From Candidatus Methanocomedens sp. (lineage in GTDB: Archaea; Halobacteriota; Methanosarcinia; Methanosarcinales; Methanocomedenaceae): a stretch of 10,443 nt of DNA. The stretch's first letter is position 1, and every line of letters begins with the position of its first letter. The translations under genes and the position numbers were made by a program. The stretch lies in assembly GCA_013374385.1 (NCBI GenBank), contig QBUR01000168.1, positions 1-10,443 of the forward strand, in the 5' to 3' direction. The notes under the pieces were generated by a model. That model was not told the DNA's origin. It did no database searches and saw only the letters and a program-made list of their open reading frames with translations. Shown here one piece after another: positions 1-6,841 of the stretch.

Positions 1-72
1 CAAACAACAAAATTTTGATAAATCCAGTTCTGAATCCATTCATATCCCTCAAAAGGGGAGATTACATTTAAA

Positions 73-240
73 CTATTTAAATTTTGTCAATCGATCAGGG
101 ACACGACCGGTAATCTGGCATAGTATCACATCATTTCCTTTCAAATCTGCAACTACCAGGGCTGGACGCTTTTTAGACTGTGTTAAGTCTAAAAATGGGA
201 ACAGAAGGACAACAACGTCACCTTTTATAAATCGTGCCAT
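73..240 (-). pseudogene. Truncated PemK/MazF-like toxin (55 codons)
   Basis: An ATG at 240 opens a 55-codon frame ending at TAG (75-73). The product begins MARFIKGDVVVLLFPFLD and continues with SKKRPALVV and a VILCQIT stretch. These are the N-terminal strands of the PemK/MazF endoribonuclease fold, including the G-D-V-V start and the conserved K/R-RPALV segment. Family members of this type normally run to about 105-120 residues; here the frame stops soon after the CQIT strand, and none of the three minus frames of the remaining 72 bases gives a recognisable family C-terminus. The frame overlaps the upstream antitoxin gene by 16 bases, the usual translationally coupled layout of a toxin-antitoxin pair. 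I read it as an inactive remnant left by deletion or replacement of the C-terminal half. A sequencing error or a genuinely short variant is less likely. Confidence 0.72.
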
Positions 241-428
241 GCTTCATCTTCTTCTTCTTTTAGCCAATCTTTTTTTAGTGAAGACTCACTGGCAATTGCA
301 GTTTCAAGGCTTTCTTTTTGTGATTTAGTTTTCATAAAACGGATAAAGTCAAGTATTTCATCGAATAGAGTATCAGGAACGTGTTCGATTTCTCGCAGGA
401 TTATATCCCTTTTCGTTAAATTGACCAT
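225..428 (-). CDS. DUF2281-like antitoxin of a toxin-antitoxin pair
   Basis: This 67-residue protein has an N-terminal amphipathic helix region (about residues 5-34, REIEHVPDTLFDEILDFIRFM) like the DUF2281 family, where a 'P-x-x-L-x-x-E-[IV]-L-D-F-[IL]-x-F-[LM]' pattern is typical. Its acidic tail, with SLKKDWLKEEEDEAWHDL, is the kind that occupies the partner toxin's active site in MazE-like and related antitoxins. The start is the ATG at 428, and the stop at 225-227 lies inside the start of the PemK/MazF-like frame, so the two are co-translated. It appears intact although the toxin is not, so it may be an orphan or decaying antitoxin, or may neutralise related toxins elsewhere. The family assignment is from motif memory; the toxin-antitoxin role is inferred from the tail and the neighbour. 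Confidence 0.75.
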   Translation of the reverse strand: MVNLTKRDIILREIEHVPDTLFDEILDFIRFMKTKSQKESLETAIASESSLKKDWLKEEEDEAWHDL

Positions 429-448
429 GATATCAAACTCATATTAAT

Positions 449-457
449 CTATTTAAC
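449..457 (-). promoter_or_regulatory. Putative TATA box of the toxin-antitoxin pair
   Basis: The minus strand reads GTTAAATAG here. Its centre lies about 25 bases before the antitoxin ATG at 428, the spacing expected if transcription starts at or next to the start codon (leaderless mRNA). No Shine-Dalgarno motif precedes the ATG. The rest of the 429-586 gap is AT-rich and shows no further gene. Confidence 0.35.
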
Positions 458-586
458 CGTTTGATGATAAGATTTGTGTTTGTTCTATTTCATTGATTTG
501 AGTGATAACTTTCGATGGTTTTGCAGAATATAACGATAAAATTGTTCAACTACAAACGCCATTGTCAGTTACTTTTCTTTCTTTGG

Positions 587-796
587 CTAACCTTTTTTCC
601 CCAGCACACCCGGCCACACCGCCAGCCCAATGATCAACGTCAGCAGAAGCACGAACACCGACCCTAGGTAAGTGTCATTAACCGTATAAGCTTCCGAAAC
701 CGCCATCCTGCCGGATGACAACACATAGAACACTGCTCCTGCCACCACCGCCGTAATCGTGCTATAAATAAAAGTATGTGAAAATTTCACAACCAT
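587..796 (-). CDS. Small two-helix membrane protein coupled to copA
   Basis: I do not recognise this 69-residue protein. It starts with MVVKFSH and has two hydrophobic segments: about residues 10-29 (YSTITAVVAGAVFYVLSSG) and about 44-65 (YLGSVFVLLLTLIIGLAVWP). They are joined by a polar loop with AVSEAYTVNDT, and a short basic tail GKKG ends the protein. The ATG at 796 follows the copA stop (801-799) by only 2 bases. An AGGAGG at 812-807 inside the end of copA gives a 10-base spacer. A TTG at 802, overlapping the copA stop, is an alternative start with a 4-base spacer. The tight junction says it is co-transcribed and probably translationally coupled with the copper ATPase. An accessory role at the membrane (small subunit, stabiliser or metal-handling partner) is inference from position only; no Cys or His-rich motif is visible. 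Confidence 0.75.
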   Translation of the reverse strand: MVVKFSHTFIYSTITAVVAGAVFYVLSSGRMAVSEAYTVNDTYLGSVFVLLLTLIIGLAVWPGVLGKKG

Positions 797-798
797 AA

Positions 799-3627
799 TC
801 AAACCGCCTCCTGGCGCTTCAGTTTAAACCGCTTGAGCAGCAACGCATTCGTAGTCACTGACACCGAACTCATAGCCATGAACAGCGCCGCCAGTGCCGG
901 AGCAATCAGGTACGGCCCGAACAGTCCCAGTGCAATCGGTATGCCCGCTGTATTATAGGCAAAAGCCCAGAACAGGCCCTGCTTTATCTTGCTCATAGTC
1001 CGCTTGCTCAGCTCAATGCTGGATACCACGTCGCGCAGGTCGTCCTTGATGAGCACTATCTGTGCCGATTCCATGGCAACGTCAGTGCCGCTACCAAGGG
1101 CAATACCGATATCGGCCTGCATCAGTGCCGGGGCGTCATTGATACCGTCCCCTACCATGGCCACCCTCCGGCCCTCGGCCTGAAGTTTCTTCACCTCGTC
1201 AGCCTTGTCCTGAGGCAGCACCTCGGACAGCACCCTGTCGATGCCCACCTGCCTGGCAATGGCATCTGCAGTACGCCGGTTGTCGCCTGTTATCATGACC
1301 GTGGTGATTCCCATCTCCTGCAGGTACTTCACAGCCTGTGCAGAATGTTCCTTCAGGGTATCAGCCACCGCAATGACACCCATGAGCTCGTTGTCTTTAG
1401 CGATGAGCATAGCAGTCTTGCCATCGTTCTCCATCGCTTCCATAGTATCATTCAACGGCGCCGGATCCATTCCATTATCAGTCATCAGCTTACGGGTACC
1501 CAGCAGCACCCTGCTACCCTCATACGTCACCTGGACACCGTGTCCTGCTATGGCATCGAAGTCCTGTCCGTCCGGGATATCAATTCCCCTGGCGGCAGTC
1601 TCTTTCACTATGGCCTCACCCAGCGGGTGTTCAGACCCCTTCTCGGTTATGGCCGCCAGTTTTAACACCGTATCCTCATCAATCCCAGCCACCGGCACCA
1701 CGTCGGTCAGTACCGGTTCTCCCCTGGTCAGGGTGCCGGTCTTATCGAACACCACAGTATCCAGTTTCTGCGCCATCTCCAACGCCTCGCCGCCCTTAAT
1801 GAGAATACCATTCTCGGCCCCCTTCCCGGTACCCACCATCACAGCAATAGGTGTGGCCAGACCCACAGCGCAGGGGCAGGCTATCACCAGGACGGTAATG
1901 GATATCAGCAGTGCCGCAAGGAACGGGCTTACAATCCCGTAATTGGCGGCTATATCAAAACTCGTAAATCCGATAAAGTACCAGTAAAAGAACGCCAGAA
2001 GAGCAATGGTCATTACTGTAACTATGAAATGCCCAGCCACAATATCGGCAATCCGCTGGATGGGTGCTTTGCTGGTCTGGGCATCCTCAACCAGTTTGAT
2101 AATCTGGGCCAGCGCGGTGTCTGCACCCACCTTGGTAGCCCTGTACCTGAATGACCCGGTCTTATTGATGGTAGCACCGATGACCTCGCTGCCTTCATTC
2201 TTCTCAACAGGAATGCTCTCGCCTGTGAGCATGCTCTCATCAATAGCAGAACGCCCCTCCACCACGATACCATCCACAGGTAGTTTCTCACCGGGCCGGA
2301 CCACTACGATATCCCCTGGCGTCACATTCTCAATAGGCACTTCTTTTTCAGTCCCGTCAACCAGTATCCTGGCTGTCTTGGCCTGCATCCCCATGAGCTT
2401 CTTGATAGCCTCTGAGGTCTTTCCCTTGGACTTTGCCTCAAGGTACCGTCCCAGTATAATGAATGTTATGAGCATCACAGAGGTGCCAAAATACTTGTAC
2501 CCGAACCCGACCCCAAGGTCCATGAAGACACTGGCCGTGCTGATAAGATACGCTGCACCCGTGCCTGATGCGATGAGCAGGTTCATGTCAGTGGAGCCGT
2601 GAAGTAATCCCTTGTACGCTCCCGTAAAGAACTGGCGGCCCGGGAATATTATTACCAGGGTCGCAAATATGAACTGGAAATAATCATTGCCTAAAAAGCC
2701 CATAATTCCCGGCAGTGCATTCACCAGCGGAGCGATGTTCTGCCCCATCTCACCGATGGAGACCGGTACTGACAGGATAAGGGCAAGGATGAGGTTTCGT
2801 TTCTGGGACAATATCTCCTTTTCACGTGCTTCACGCTCCCTGTCCACATCCACACCTTTTTGCTCTTCGGCCTCATAACCTATATCGGTAACGGCTTTGA
2901 TGATATCTTTAATTGACACTTTTGCTGAATCATATTCCACACATCCCTTCTCTGTGGTCAGGTTCACTGAAACATTAATGACACCGTCCAGTTTGCGCAG
3001 TTCTTTCTCAATATTCTGTACACATGAAGCGCAGATCATTCCTGTGAGGTTCAGGGTCACGCTGTCCTTGACAACGCTGTAACCCAGGTATGTGATGGTC
3101 TTTGCGAACTGTTCAGGGTTGACCTGGCCAGGATCGTATTCAACAGCGGCTTTCTCAGTGGTCAGGTTTACCACTGCTTTACTCACACCGGGTAATTTGG
3201 CCAAACCTTTCTCAATATTCTGAGCGCAGGACGCACAGGTCATACCTGTTACACCTATGGTGGTCTTCTGCACTTCGCCAGATGGGACAGGTGGTTTTCC
3301 AAGTTCAATTTCAGACGGTGATGTTGTGTTTTTGGATTCGTTTCCAATGGGCATGCTAACCATATCTTGAGTCATGAGTTTCATGCCATCTGGTGTGGGA
3401 ACGGGACAGATCTCGCCCTCGTCCAACACCTGGTAATCGGCATCACGGACTGCCTGTTTGATCTGGTCAAGCTCGATCCTGGATGAATCATAGGAGATAG
3501 TGGCCTCACCGGCATCAAGGTCTAAGCTCACTGAGGTCACGCCATCAAGAACGGCAATGGCATCATGAACACGCGTTTGGCAGTGTTCGCATGTCATGCC
3601 TTCTACCTTTATCTTCACATCTTCCAC
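799..3627 (-). CDS. copA: Copper-translocating P-type (P1B-1) ATPase with three HMA domains
   Basis: This membrane pump would couple ATP hydrolysis to Cu(I) export. The product is 942 residues from a GTG at 3627, chosen because GGAGG (3638-3634) sits 6 bases upstream; a longer TTG start at 3648 lacks such support. Three N-terminal heavy-metal-associated domains carry C13-x2-C16 (MTCEHC), C131-x2-C134 (MTCASC) and C199-x2-C202 (MICASC). Core motifs follow in order: actuator TGES (468-471), membrane CPC (584-586), phosphorylation DKTGT (D628), SEHPLG (H667-P668), and GDGINDAP (826-833). The last helices hold YN (891-892) and MSSVS (919-923), the residues that define the Cu(I) subgroup with CPC. 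Eight membrane helices are expected. About 55 residues link HMA1 and HMA2, with four Met in 12 residues (MKLMTQDMVSMP). It is usually about 800 residues with one or two HMAs, so this form is enlarged at the N-terminus. Confidence 0.96.
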   Translation of the reverse strand: MEDVKIKVEGMTCEHCQTRVHDAIAVLDGVTSVSLDLDAGEATISYDSSRIELDQIKQAVRDADYQVLDEGEICPVPTPDGMKLMTQDMVSMPIGNESKNTTSPSEIELGKPPVPSGEVQKTTIGVTGMTCASCAQNIEKGLAKLPGVSKAVVNLTTEKAAVEYDPGQVNPEQFAKTITYLGYSVVKDSVTLNLTGMICASCVQNIEKELRKLDGVINVSVNLTTEKGCVEYDSAKVSIKDIIKAVTDIGYEAEEQKGVDVDREREAREKEILSQKRNLILALILSVPVSIGEMGQNIAPLVNALPGIMGFLGNDYFQFIFATLVIIFPGRQFFTGAYKGLLHGSTDMNLLIASGTGAAYLISTASVFMDLGVGFGYKYFGTSVMLITFIILGRYLEAKSKGKTSEAIKKLMGMQAKTARILVDGTEKEVPIENVTPGDIVVVRPGEKLPVDGIVVEGRSAIDESMLTGESIPVEKNEGSEVIGATINKTGSFRYRATKVGADTALAQIIKLVEDAQTSKAPIQRIADIVAGHFIVTVMTIALLAFFYWYFIGFTSFDIAANYGIVSPFLAALLISITVLVIACPCAVGLATPIAVMVGTGKGAENGILIKGGEALEMAQKLDTVVFDKTGTLTRGEPVLTDVVPVAGIDEDTVLKLAAITEKGSEHPLGEAIVKETAARGIDIPDGQDFDAIAGHGVQVTYEGSRVLLGTRKLMTDNGMDPAPLNDTMEAMENDGKTAMLIAKDNELMGVIAVADTLKEHSAQAVKYLQEMGITTVMITGDNRRTADAIARQVGIDRVLSEVLPQDKADEVKKLQAEGRRVAMVGDGINDAPALMQADIGIALGSGTDVAMESAQIVLIKDDLRDVVSSIELSKRTMSKIKQGLFWAFAYNTAGIPIALGLFGPYLIAPALAALFMAMSSVSVTTNALLLKRFKLKRQEAV

Positions 3628-3670
3628 ACAAAACCTCCAGGTTAGCAATAAATTTATTGAGCTTTATCTT

Positions 3671-3699
3671 AATAAATATATCCCGCAGTTCTGCTGCGG
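3671..3699 (-). promoter_or_regulatory. copA promoter: TATA box with abutting palindrome
   Basis: On the minus strand an AT-rich box ATATATTTATT (3681-3671) is centred about 25 bases before a predicted transcription start near 3650, leaving a leader of about 23 bases that holds the GGAGG site. Directly upstream of the box, over the BRE position where TFB binds, lies the inverted repeat CCGCAG-5-CTGCGG (3683-3699, perfect 6-bp arms). Its position would let a bound protein block TFB/TBP, as many archaeal metal-responsive repressors do. The operator role is inferred; the palindrome and its place are seen. Confidence 0.5.
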
Positions 3700-3721
3700 T
3701 TGGGTGTGACGTCGCAACTTT

Positions 3722-3810
3722 TGAACAAAAATCAACAGACCATGTGTCTCAGTACTCATAGGGTTCTTCATCAATTCAGTAAAGGTTTATTCATCATTGA
3801 CACTTGGTCT
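3722..3810 (-). terminator. Possible end of the dys-pyrF transcript: inverted repeat plus T-run
   Basis: After the pyrF stop, 12-base arms AGACCAAGTGTC (3810-3799) and GACACATGGTCT (3748-3737) can pair with one mismatch around a 50-base loop. On the minus strand they are followed by GTTGATTTTTG, that is, T5 about 4 bases beyond the arm. The long loop makes a classical intrinsic terminator doubtful; archaeal termination mainly needs the T-tract. The arms could instead be the ends of a small decayed repeat element. Confidence 0.3.
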
Positions 3811-3820
3811 AATACAACGC

Positions 3821-4471
3821 TTATAGAACAGATAATATTTCATCTGCTATCTGCTTTGCGGCCGCTGCCGGGTCATCGGACTGGTAGATGCTCCGGCCCA
3901 CAATCACATAATCGGCCCCTGCCTTAATAGTATCACCGGCACTGCCACCCTGTACACCAACACCCGGCGATATGATGGTAAGGTCGCCCACAACATTCCG
4001 TATCTGCTTCACACGTTCAGGCCGTGTGGCAGGTGCCACCACGCCCGTAACACCGCAATCAGCAGCCATCCGCGCCATATCCTCGGCAGGAGTGACCATA
4101 AAATCAGCCGCACCAGGATGGCTCATTTCAGTTACTGCAAACACATCACGGTTCCATTTTTCAGCCTCTACAACACATGCTTCAAGACTGTCCCGCCCTG
4201 TAAAAGCGTGAACTATTACCGCCGCCGCCCCTGCCCGATATGCCTGTTGCATTATCAGGCGGTCGGTATTGGGAATGTCAGCCACCTTGAAATCAGCAAT
4301 TACCGGAACAAAACGGGCCAGGTCACTGATGATATCCACACCTGCTGCCAGCACCACCGGGTACCCCACCTTCACTGCATTCAGGTACGGTGCCGTTTTT
4401 TCAGTGATGGTCATGGCAGCATCCCTGTCTGTAACATCCATTGCAAGTATCAGTCGTGTATCTTTTTTCAT
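3821..4471 (-). CDS. pyrF: Orotidine 5'-phosphate decarboxylase
   Basis: This cytosolic TIM-barrel enzyme converts OMP to UMP, the last step of de novo pyrimidine synthesis. The 216-residue length fits the short archaeal form. The catalytic tetrad region is DFKVADIPNTD, with D60, K62 and D65 in the D-x-K-x-x-D order; K34 in VKVGYP and D12 in AMDVTD also match the family. The TEMSHPGA loop (114-121) and the phosphate-binding PGVGVQGG (169-176) and VGRSIYQ (R193) motifs are present. The ATG at 4471 overlaps the TGA of the deoxyhypusine synthase gene (ATGA), and purine-rich GGAGGAGAAGGAAGGGG lies just upstream, so translation is coupled to that gene. All expected residues are intact. Confidence 0.96.
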   Translation of the reverse strand: MKKDTRLILAMDVTDRDAAMTITEKTAPYLNAVKVGYPVVLAAGVDIISDLARFVPVIADFKVADIPNTDRLIMQQAYRAGAAAVIVHAFTGRDSLEACVVEAEKWNRDVFAVTEMSHPGAADFMVTPAEDMARMAADCGVTGVVAPATRPERVKQIRNVVGDLTIISPGVGVQGGSAGDTIKAGADYVIVGRSIYQSDDPAAAAKQIADEILSVL

Positions 4472-5454
4472 TTAGTACCCCTTCCTTCTCCTCCAAGCCG
4501 GCTCCTGGCAGCAGCCACCATAATGGGCAGCGTAATAGTAGCATCACCGTACACTGTCATGGCCTTTGCATCCTCACCCACTTTGCCCCAGGACTGCGCC
4601 TCATCCAGGGTGGCACCGCTAAGTCCGCCTGAATCCGGCCGGTCAGTGGTCAACTGGATGGCATAATCAAAATCCTTTGGAGTGACCAGCATGCTCTGAA
4701 GGATATAATTCTTGGGCACACCGCCGCCTATCAGCAATGCACCGGCCCGCTTTGCATCATAGCATATATCCATGAACTCCCGCATATCTGCAAAGGCGTC
4801 CACCACCAGTTTCCCGGTCTGCTTGAACAGCCAGGCCTGCAGACCCACGATGGAATCCTGGATGGCCGGGCAATAGATTGGAATTTTGGCGTCATAGGCG
4901 CATTTTAATATGGAATCCTTATCTTCCAGCTTGCTCCCGATATGGGTAAGCAGTTCCCTGATAGAGATAGTCTGGCCTTCCAATTCTAAATATGCTGACT
5001 GCAGGAACTCTTCCACGTCAGTGAAATGTTCCTCTGGCAGGAACACGTCATATATCCTGTTCACCTGGTCATGTTTTAACTGGATATCGTCCACAAGGTC
5101 GGACCCCTTGAAGTGGTGCAGTCCCAGGCTTTCGATAATGTCATGAACCATGTTGGCGCCAGTGGTTACCAGCACATCGATATGGCCGTCCCTGATTAAA
5201 CTGCTGACGATATTGCGCATACCTGCGGGTACCATGGCACCAGCAAGGCCGAAGAATTTAGTGCATTCACTATCCCCGAGCATGGCAGTGTAGATATCAA
5301 CTGCTTCGGCCAGCCGGCCTGCACCGAAGGCGCAACCGCTTAATTGGTTGACCAGTTCGTCCACAGACATGCCCGGTGTTATGTGTGCGTGATTAATGGG
5401 TTGTTCAAGCCTGCTGTGGTGGTTTGGGTGGTTGAGTTTATCTCTATGGTCCAT
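4468..5454 (-). CDS. dys: Deoxyhypusine synthase
   Basis: This cytosolic NAD-dependent enzyme transfers the aminobutyl group of spermidine to a lysine of translation factor aIF5A, the first step of hypusine formation in archaea and eukaryotes. The 328-residue product shows the NAD-binding TTGANMVHDIIE stretch (97-108), LIGGGVPKNYILQ (241-253), SGGLSGAT (275-282) and the active-site AQSWGKV with K291, equivalent to the lysine that carries the enzyme intermediate. The N-terminus is rich in histidine (6 His in the first 24 residues), and the core family homology begins about residue 24. The ATG at 5454 has no Shine-Dalgarno motif but a well-placed TATA box, so the mRNA is probably leaderless. 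It heads a two-gene operon with pyrF. The pairing of translation-factor modification with pyrimidine synthesis has no obvious biochemical logic. Confidence 0.96.
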   Translation of the reverse strand: MDHRDKLNHPNHHSRLEQPINHAHITPGMSVDELVNQLSGCAFGAGRLAEAVDIYTAMLGDSECTKFFGLAGAMVPAGMRNIVSSLIRDGHIDVLVTTGANMVHDIIESLGLHHFKGSDLVDDIQLKHDQVNRIYDVFLPEEHFTDVEEFLQSAYLELEGQTISIRELLTHIGSKLEDKDSILKCAYDAKIPIYCPAIQDSIVGLQAWLFKQTGKLVVDAFADMREFMDICYDAKRAGALLIGGGVPKNYILQSMLVTPKDFDYAIQLTTDRPDSGGLSGATLDEAQSWGKVGEDAKAMTVYGDATITLPIMVAAARSRLGGEGRGTK

Positions 5455-5470
5455 GATTACTTAAAAAATG

Positions 5471-5483
5471 TATTTTATTATAA
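5471..5483 (-). promoter_or_regulatory. Putative TATA box of dys-pyrF (leaderless)
   Basis: The minus strand reads TTATAATAAAATA, centred about 23-25 bases before the ATG at 5454. With the usual archaeal TATA-to-start spacing, transcription would begin at or within a base or two of the start codon. No ribosome binding site precedes the ATG, which fits. The remainder of the gap (5484-5597) is AT-rich with one weak inverted repeat (8-bp arms at 5529-5536 and 5565-5572). Confidence 0.5.
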
Positions 5484-5597
5484 GCTTGTCGCAGGCTAAT
5501 CTCTACACTGTTTTCATATAAATTGGAAATTGTATCTCATATAACCCAATTCGTTATCGTTCGGGATACAATATAATGTTTCGGGCCTAATGACACA

Positions 5598-6779
5598 TTA
5601 TTTCAAAATGTTCCTGTAAGTATATTTTGACTCGGAACCTTCCGGGATCTGATCCAGATTGATAAGGAACTGGGGATCCTGCATCATACATAGGTTCCTG
5701 CGCTCTTTAAAATCTTTCAGTGACCTAATGGTCTTCCATGCGCCTGATAGTCCATTCTCATCCAACACATTCCCAAACTCAAAGGGCATGTAAGGGCATG
5801 CCTTAATTCCACCGTCCACGCAAACATGAGCCCAGCGTCTTCCAGCCATGCACCCCAGCATTTCGCCTTCAAAGAAGGAACTGGTGAATACTCTTGGGCC
5901 CGGCCCCGGCTGGTTGCATGTGCGGTGCATATCCAGTATTACCTGCCTGTCCTGTTCTGATATCACCGGGTCGCCGACGCGTTTGGCCACGCTTTCCCAG
6001 ATACTGAATTCATGCACGCCCAACTCTCCTGCAAATTCATACAGGCCGGGCAGTTCATGCATACGGGCCGGCGAGATATGGGTGGTCATGGTAACCAGCA
6101 GTCCGGCATCCAGTCCCATCTTTATGGCATCCACGGCCCAATTATATGCACCTTCCAGCCGTCTGGTCAGGTTGTGTTTGGCCGGGTCCGTGCTGTAAAT
6201 ACTAATGAGCAAGCTATGAAGTCCTGCATCTTTAAGCTTGGTTGCCTTCTCAGGTGTCATCTCTGTACCCGGGGTGAATATATTGACGATGGCCTTATCC
6301 TTGTCCACATAATCCACCAGTTCGAAAATGTCATCCCGTAACAGAGGGTCGCCTTCGGTGAAAGTAATTATAAATGCACCCATGTCCAGTGCCTGGTCGA
6401 TGATGCCTTTTATCTGGTCAGTGGTCATTTCCCCTTCGCCCTCGCTGACCGTGCAGTGTTCGCAGTTGCACTTGCACTCCCTGGTTAACTCGATGGATAC
6501 GGTCTCTGGCACGTACTTTCCCAGCGCGCAGCTCACTTCTGCCCGTATCAGCCTGTTGAACACCTTACCTGGTATAGGCGGCAGCCATGTTGATGCGATT
6601 ACTGAATCTTCATCAACACGGACAGGTTTCTCTTCCCGAAGCCGTTCATTGATACGGTTAAGAGCGGGTTTGCAGGCGACACTCAAGGCCCCTGAAGCCG
6701 TAAGCCGCATACCTCCGGCGGTTTCCATGTCTACGCTCAGGCCGGGTATTGTGAGTATATTGATCAATTCATCATCCAT
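5598..6779 (-). CDS. Radical SAM protein with SPASM/twitch-like C-terminus, substrate unknown
   Basis: The 393-residue protein carries the radical SAM cluster motif C102-x3-C106-x2-C109 within ECKCNCEHC, after a family-like strand ETVSIELTREC. It should bind a [4Fe-4S] cluster and cleave S-adenosylmethionine to a radical. The usual GGEP motif after the second strand is replaced by EGDP (142-145, in TFTEGDPLL). A C-terminal group C310 (GCMAGRRW), C320, C328 (IKACPYMPFEFGNVL) and C364 resembles the auxiliary-cluster SPASM/twitch domain, including the phrase 'G-x-x-x-[AP]-C-P-...-G-N-V'. The first 90 residues match no domain I know but include STWLPPIPGKVFNRL, typical of a set of uncharacterised archaeal radical SAM proteins. 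The ATG at 6779 has no ribosome binding site. It stands alone, between the hairpin and dys, so context does not identify a substrate; no precursor-peptide gene is visible nearby. Confidence 0.88.
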   Translation of the reverse strand: MDDELINILTIPGLSVDMETAGGMRLTASGALSVACKPALNRINERLREEKPVRVDEDSVIASTWLPPIPGKVFNRLIRAEVSCALGKYVPETVSIELTRECKCNCEHCTVSEGEGEMTTDQIKGIIDQALDMGAFIITFTEGDPLLRDDIFELVDYVDKDKAIVNIFTPGTEMTPEKATKLKDAGLHSLLISIYSTDPAKHNLTRRLEGAYNWAVDAIKMGLDAGLLVTMTTHISPARMHELPGLYEFAGELGVHEFSIWESVAKRVGDPVISEQDRQVILDMHRTCNQPGPGPRVFTSSFFEGEMLGCMAGRRWAHVCVDGGIKACPYMPFEFGNVLDENGLSGAWKTIRSLKDFKERRNLCMMQDPQFLINLDQIPEGSESKYTYRNILK

Positions 6780-6804
6780 GCAGGAATTAATATGCTGAAT
6801 TGAT

Positions 6805-6812
6805 GATAAATC
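6805..6812 (-). promoter_or_regulatory. Weak TATA-like box before the radical SAM gene
   Basis: The minus strand reads GATTTATC, centred about 29 bases before the ATG at 6779. This suits transcription starting a few bases before, or at, the start codon. The match to the archaeal consensus is only partial and other AT-rich words lie close by. Confidence 0.28.
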
Positions 6813-6841
6813 TTTGTTATTAACTCTAAAAACATCTTGTC

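Noticed and set aside
1..72. Open minus frame beyond the truncated toxin (…EGYEWIQNWIYQN…)
   Set aside because: Only about 23 codons before the window edge, with no recognisable family and no start signal; too short to call.
1241..1942. Long plus-strand open frame (233 codons) opposite copA
   Set aside because: It lies wholly within copA, whose motifs are unmistakable; the translation is Ser/Pro/Thr-rich antisense sequence with no recognisable domain.
2022..2291. Minus-strand 89-codon frame inside copA in a different frame
   Set aside because: Out-of-frame shadow of copA, rich in Arg/Trp/Leu, with no family resemblance.
2006..2602. Second plus-strand open frame (198 codons) opposite copA
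   Set aside because: It is antisense to the actuator and membrane region of copA, with no ribosome site or domain; this is a side effect of copA codon use.
3700..3927. Plus-strand 75-codon frame spanning the copA-pyrF gap
   Set aside because: Half lies antisense to the end of pyrF, there is no ribosome site, and I could not match the product to a transposase or other family.
4118..4666. Plus-strand 182-codon frame over the dys/pyrF junction
   Set aside because: Antisense to two confirmed genes; His/Cys/Pro-rich composition typical of shadow frames.
5529..5572. Inverted repeat with 8-bp arms (ATTGTATC / GATACAAT) in the radical SAM-dys gap
   Set aside because: Short AT-rich arms with a 28-base loop are expected by chance here; there is no T-run or conserved context to support a function.
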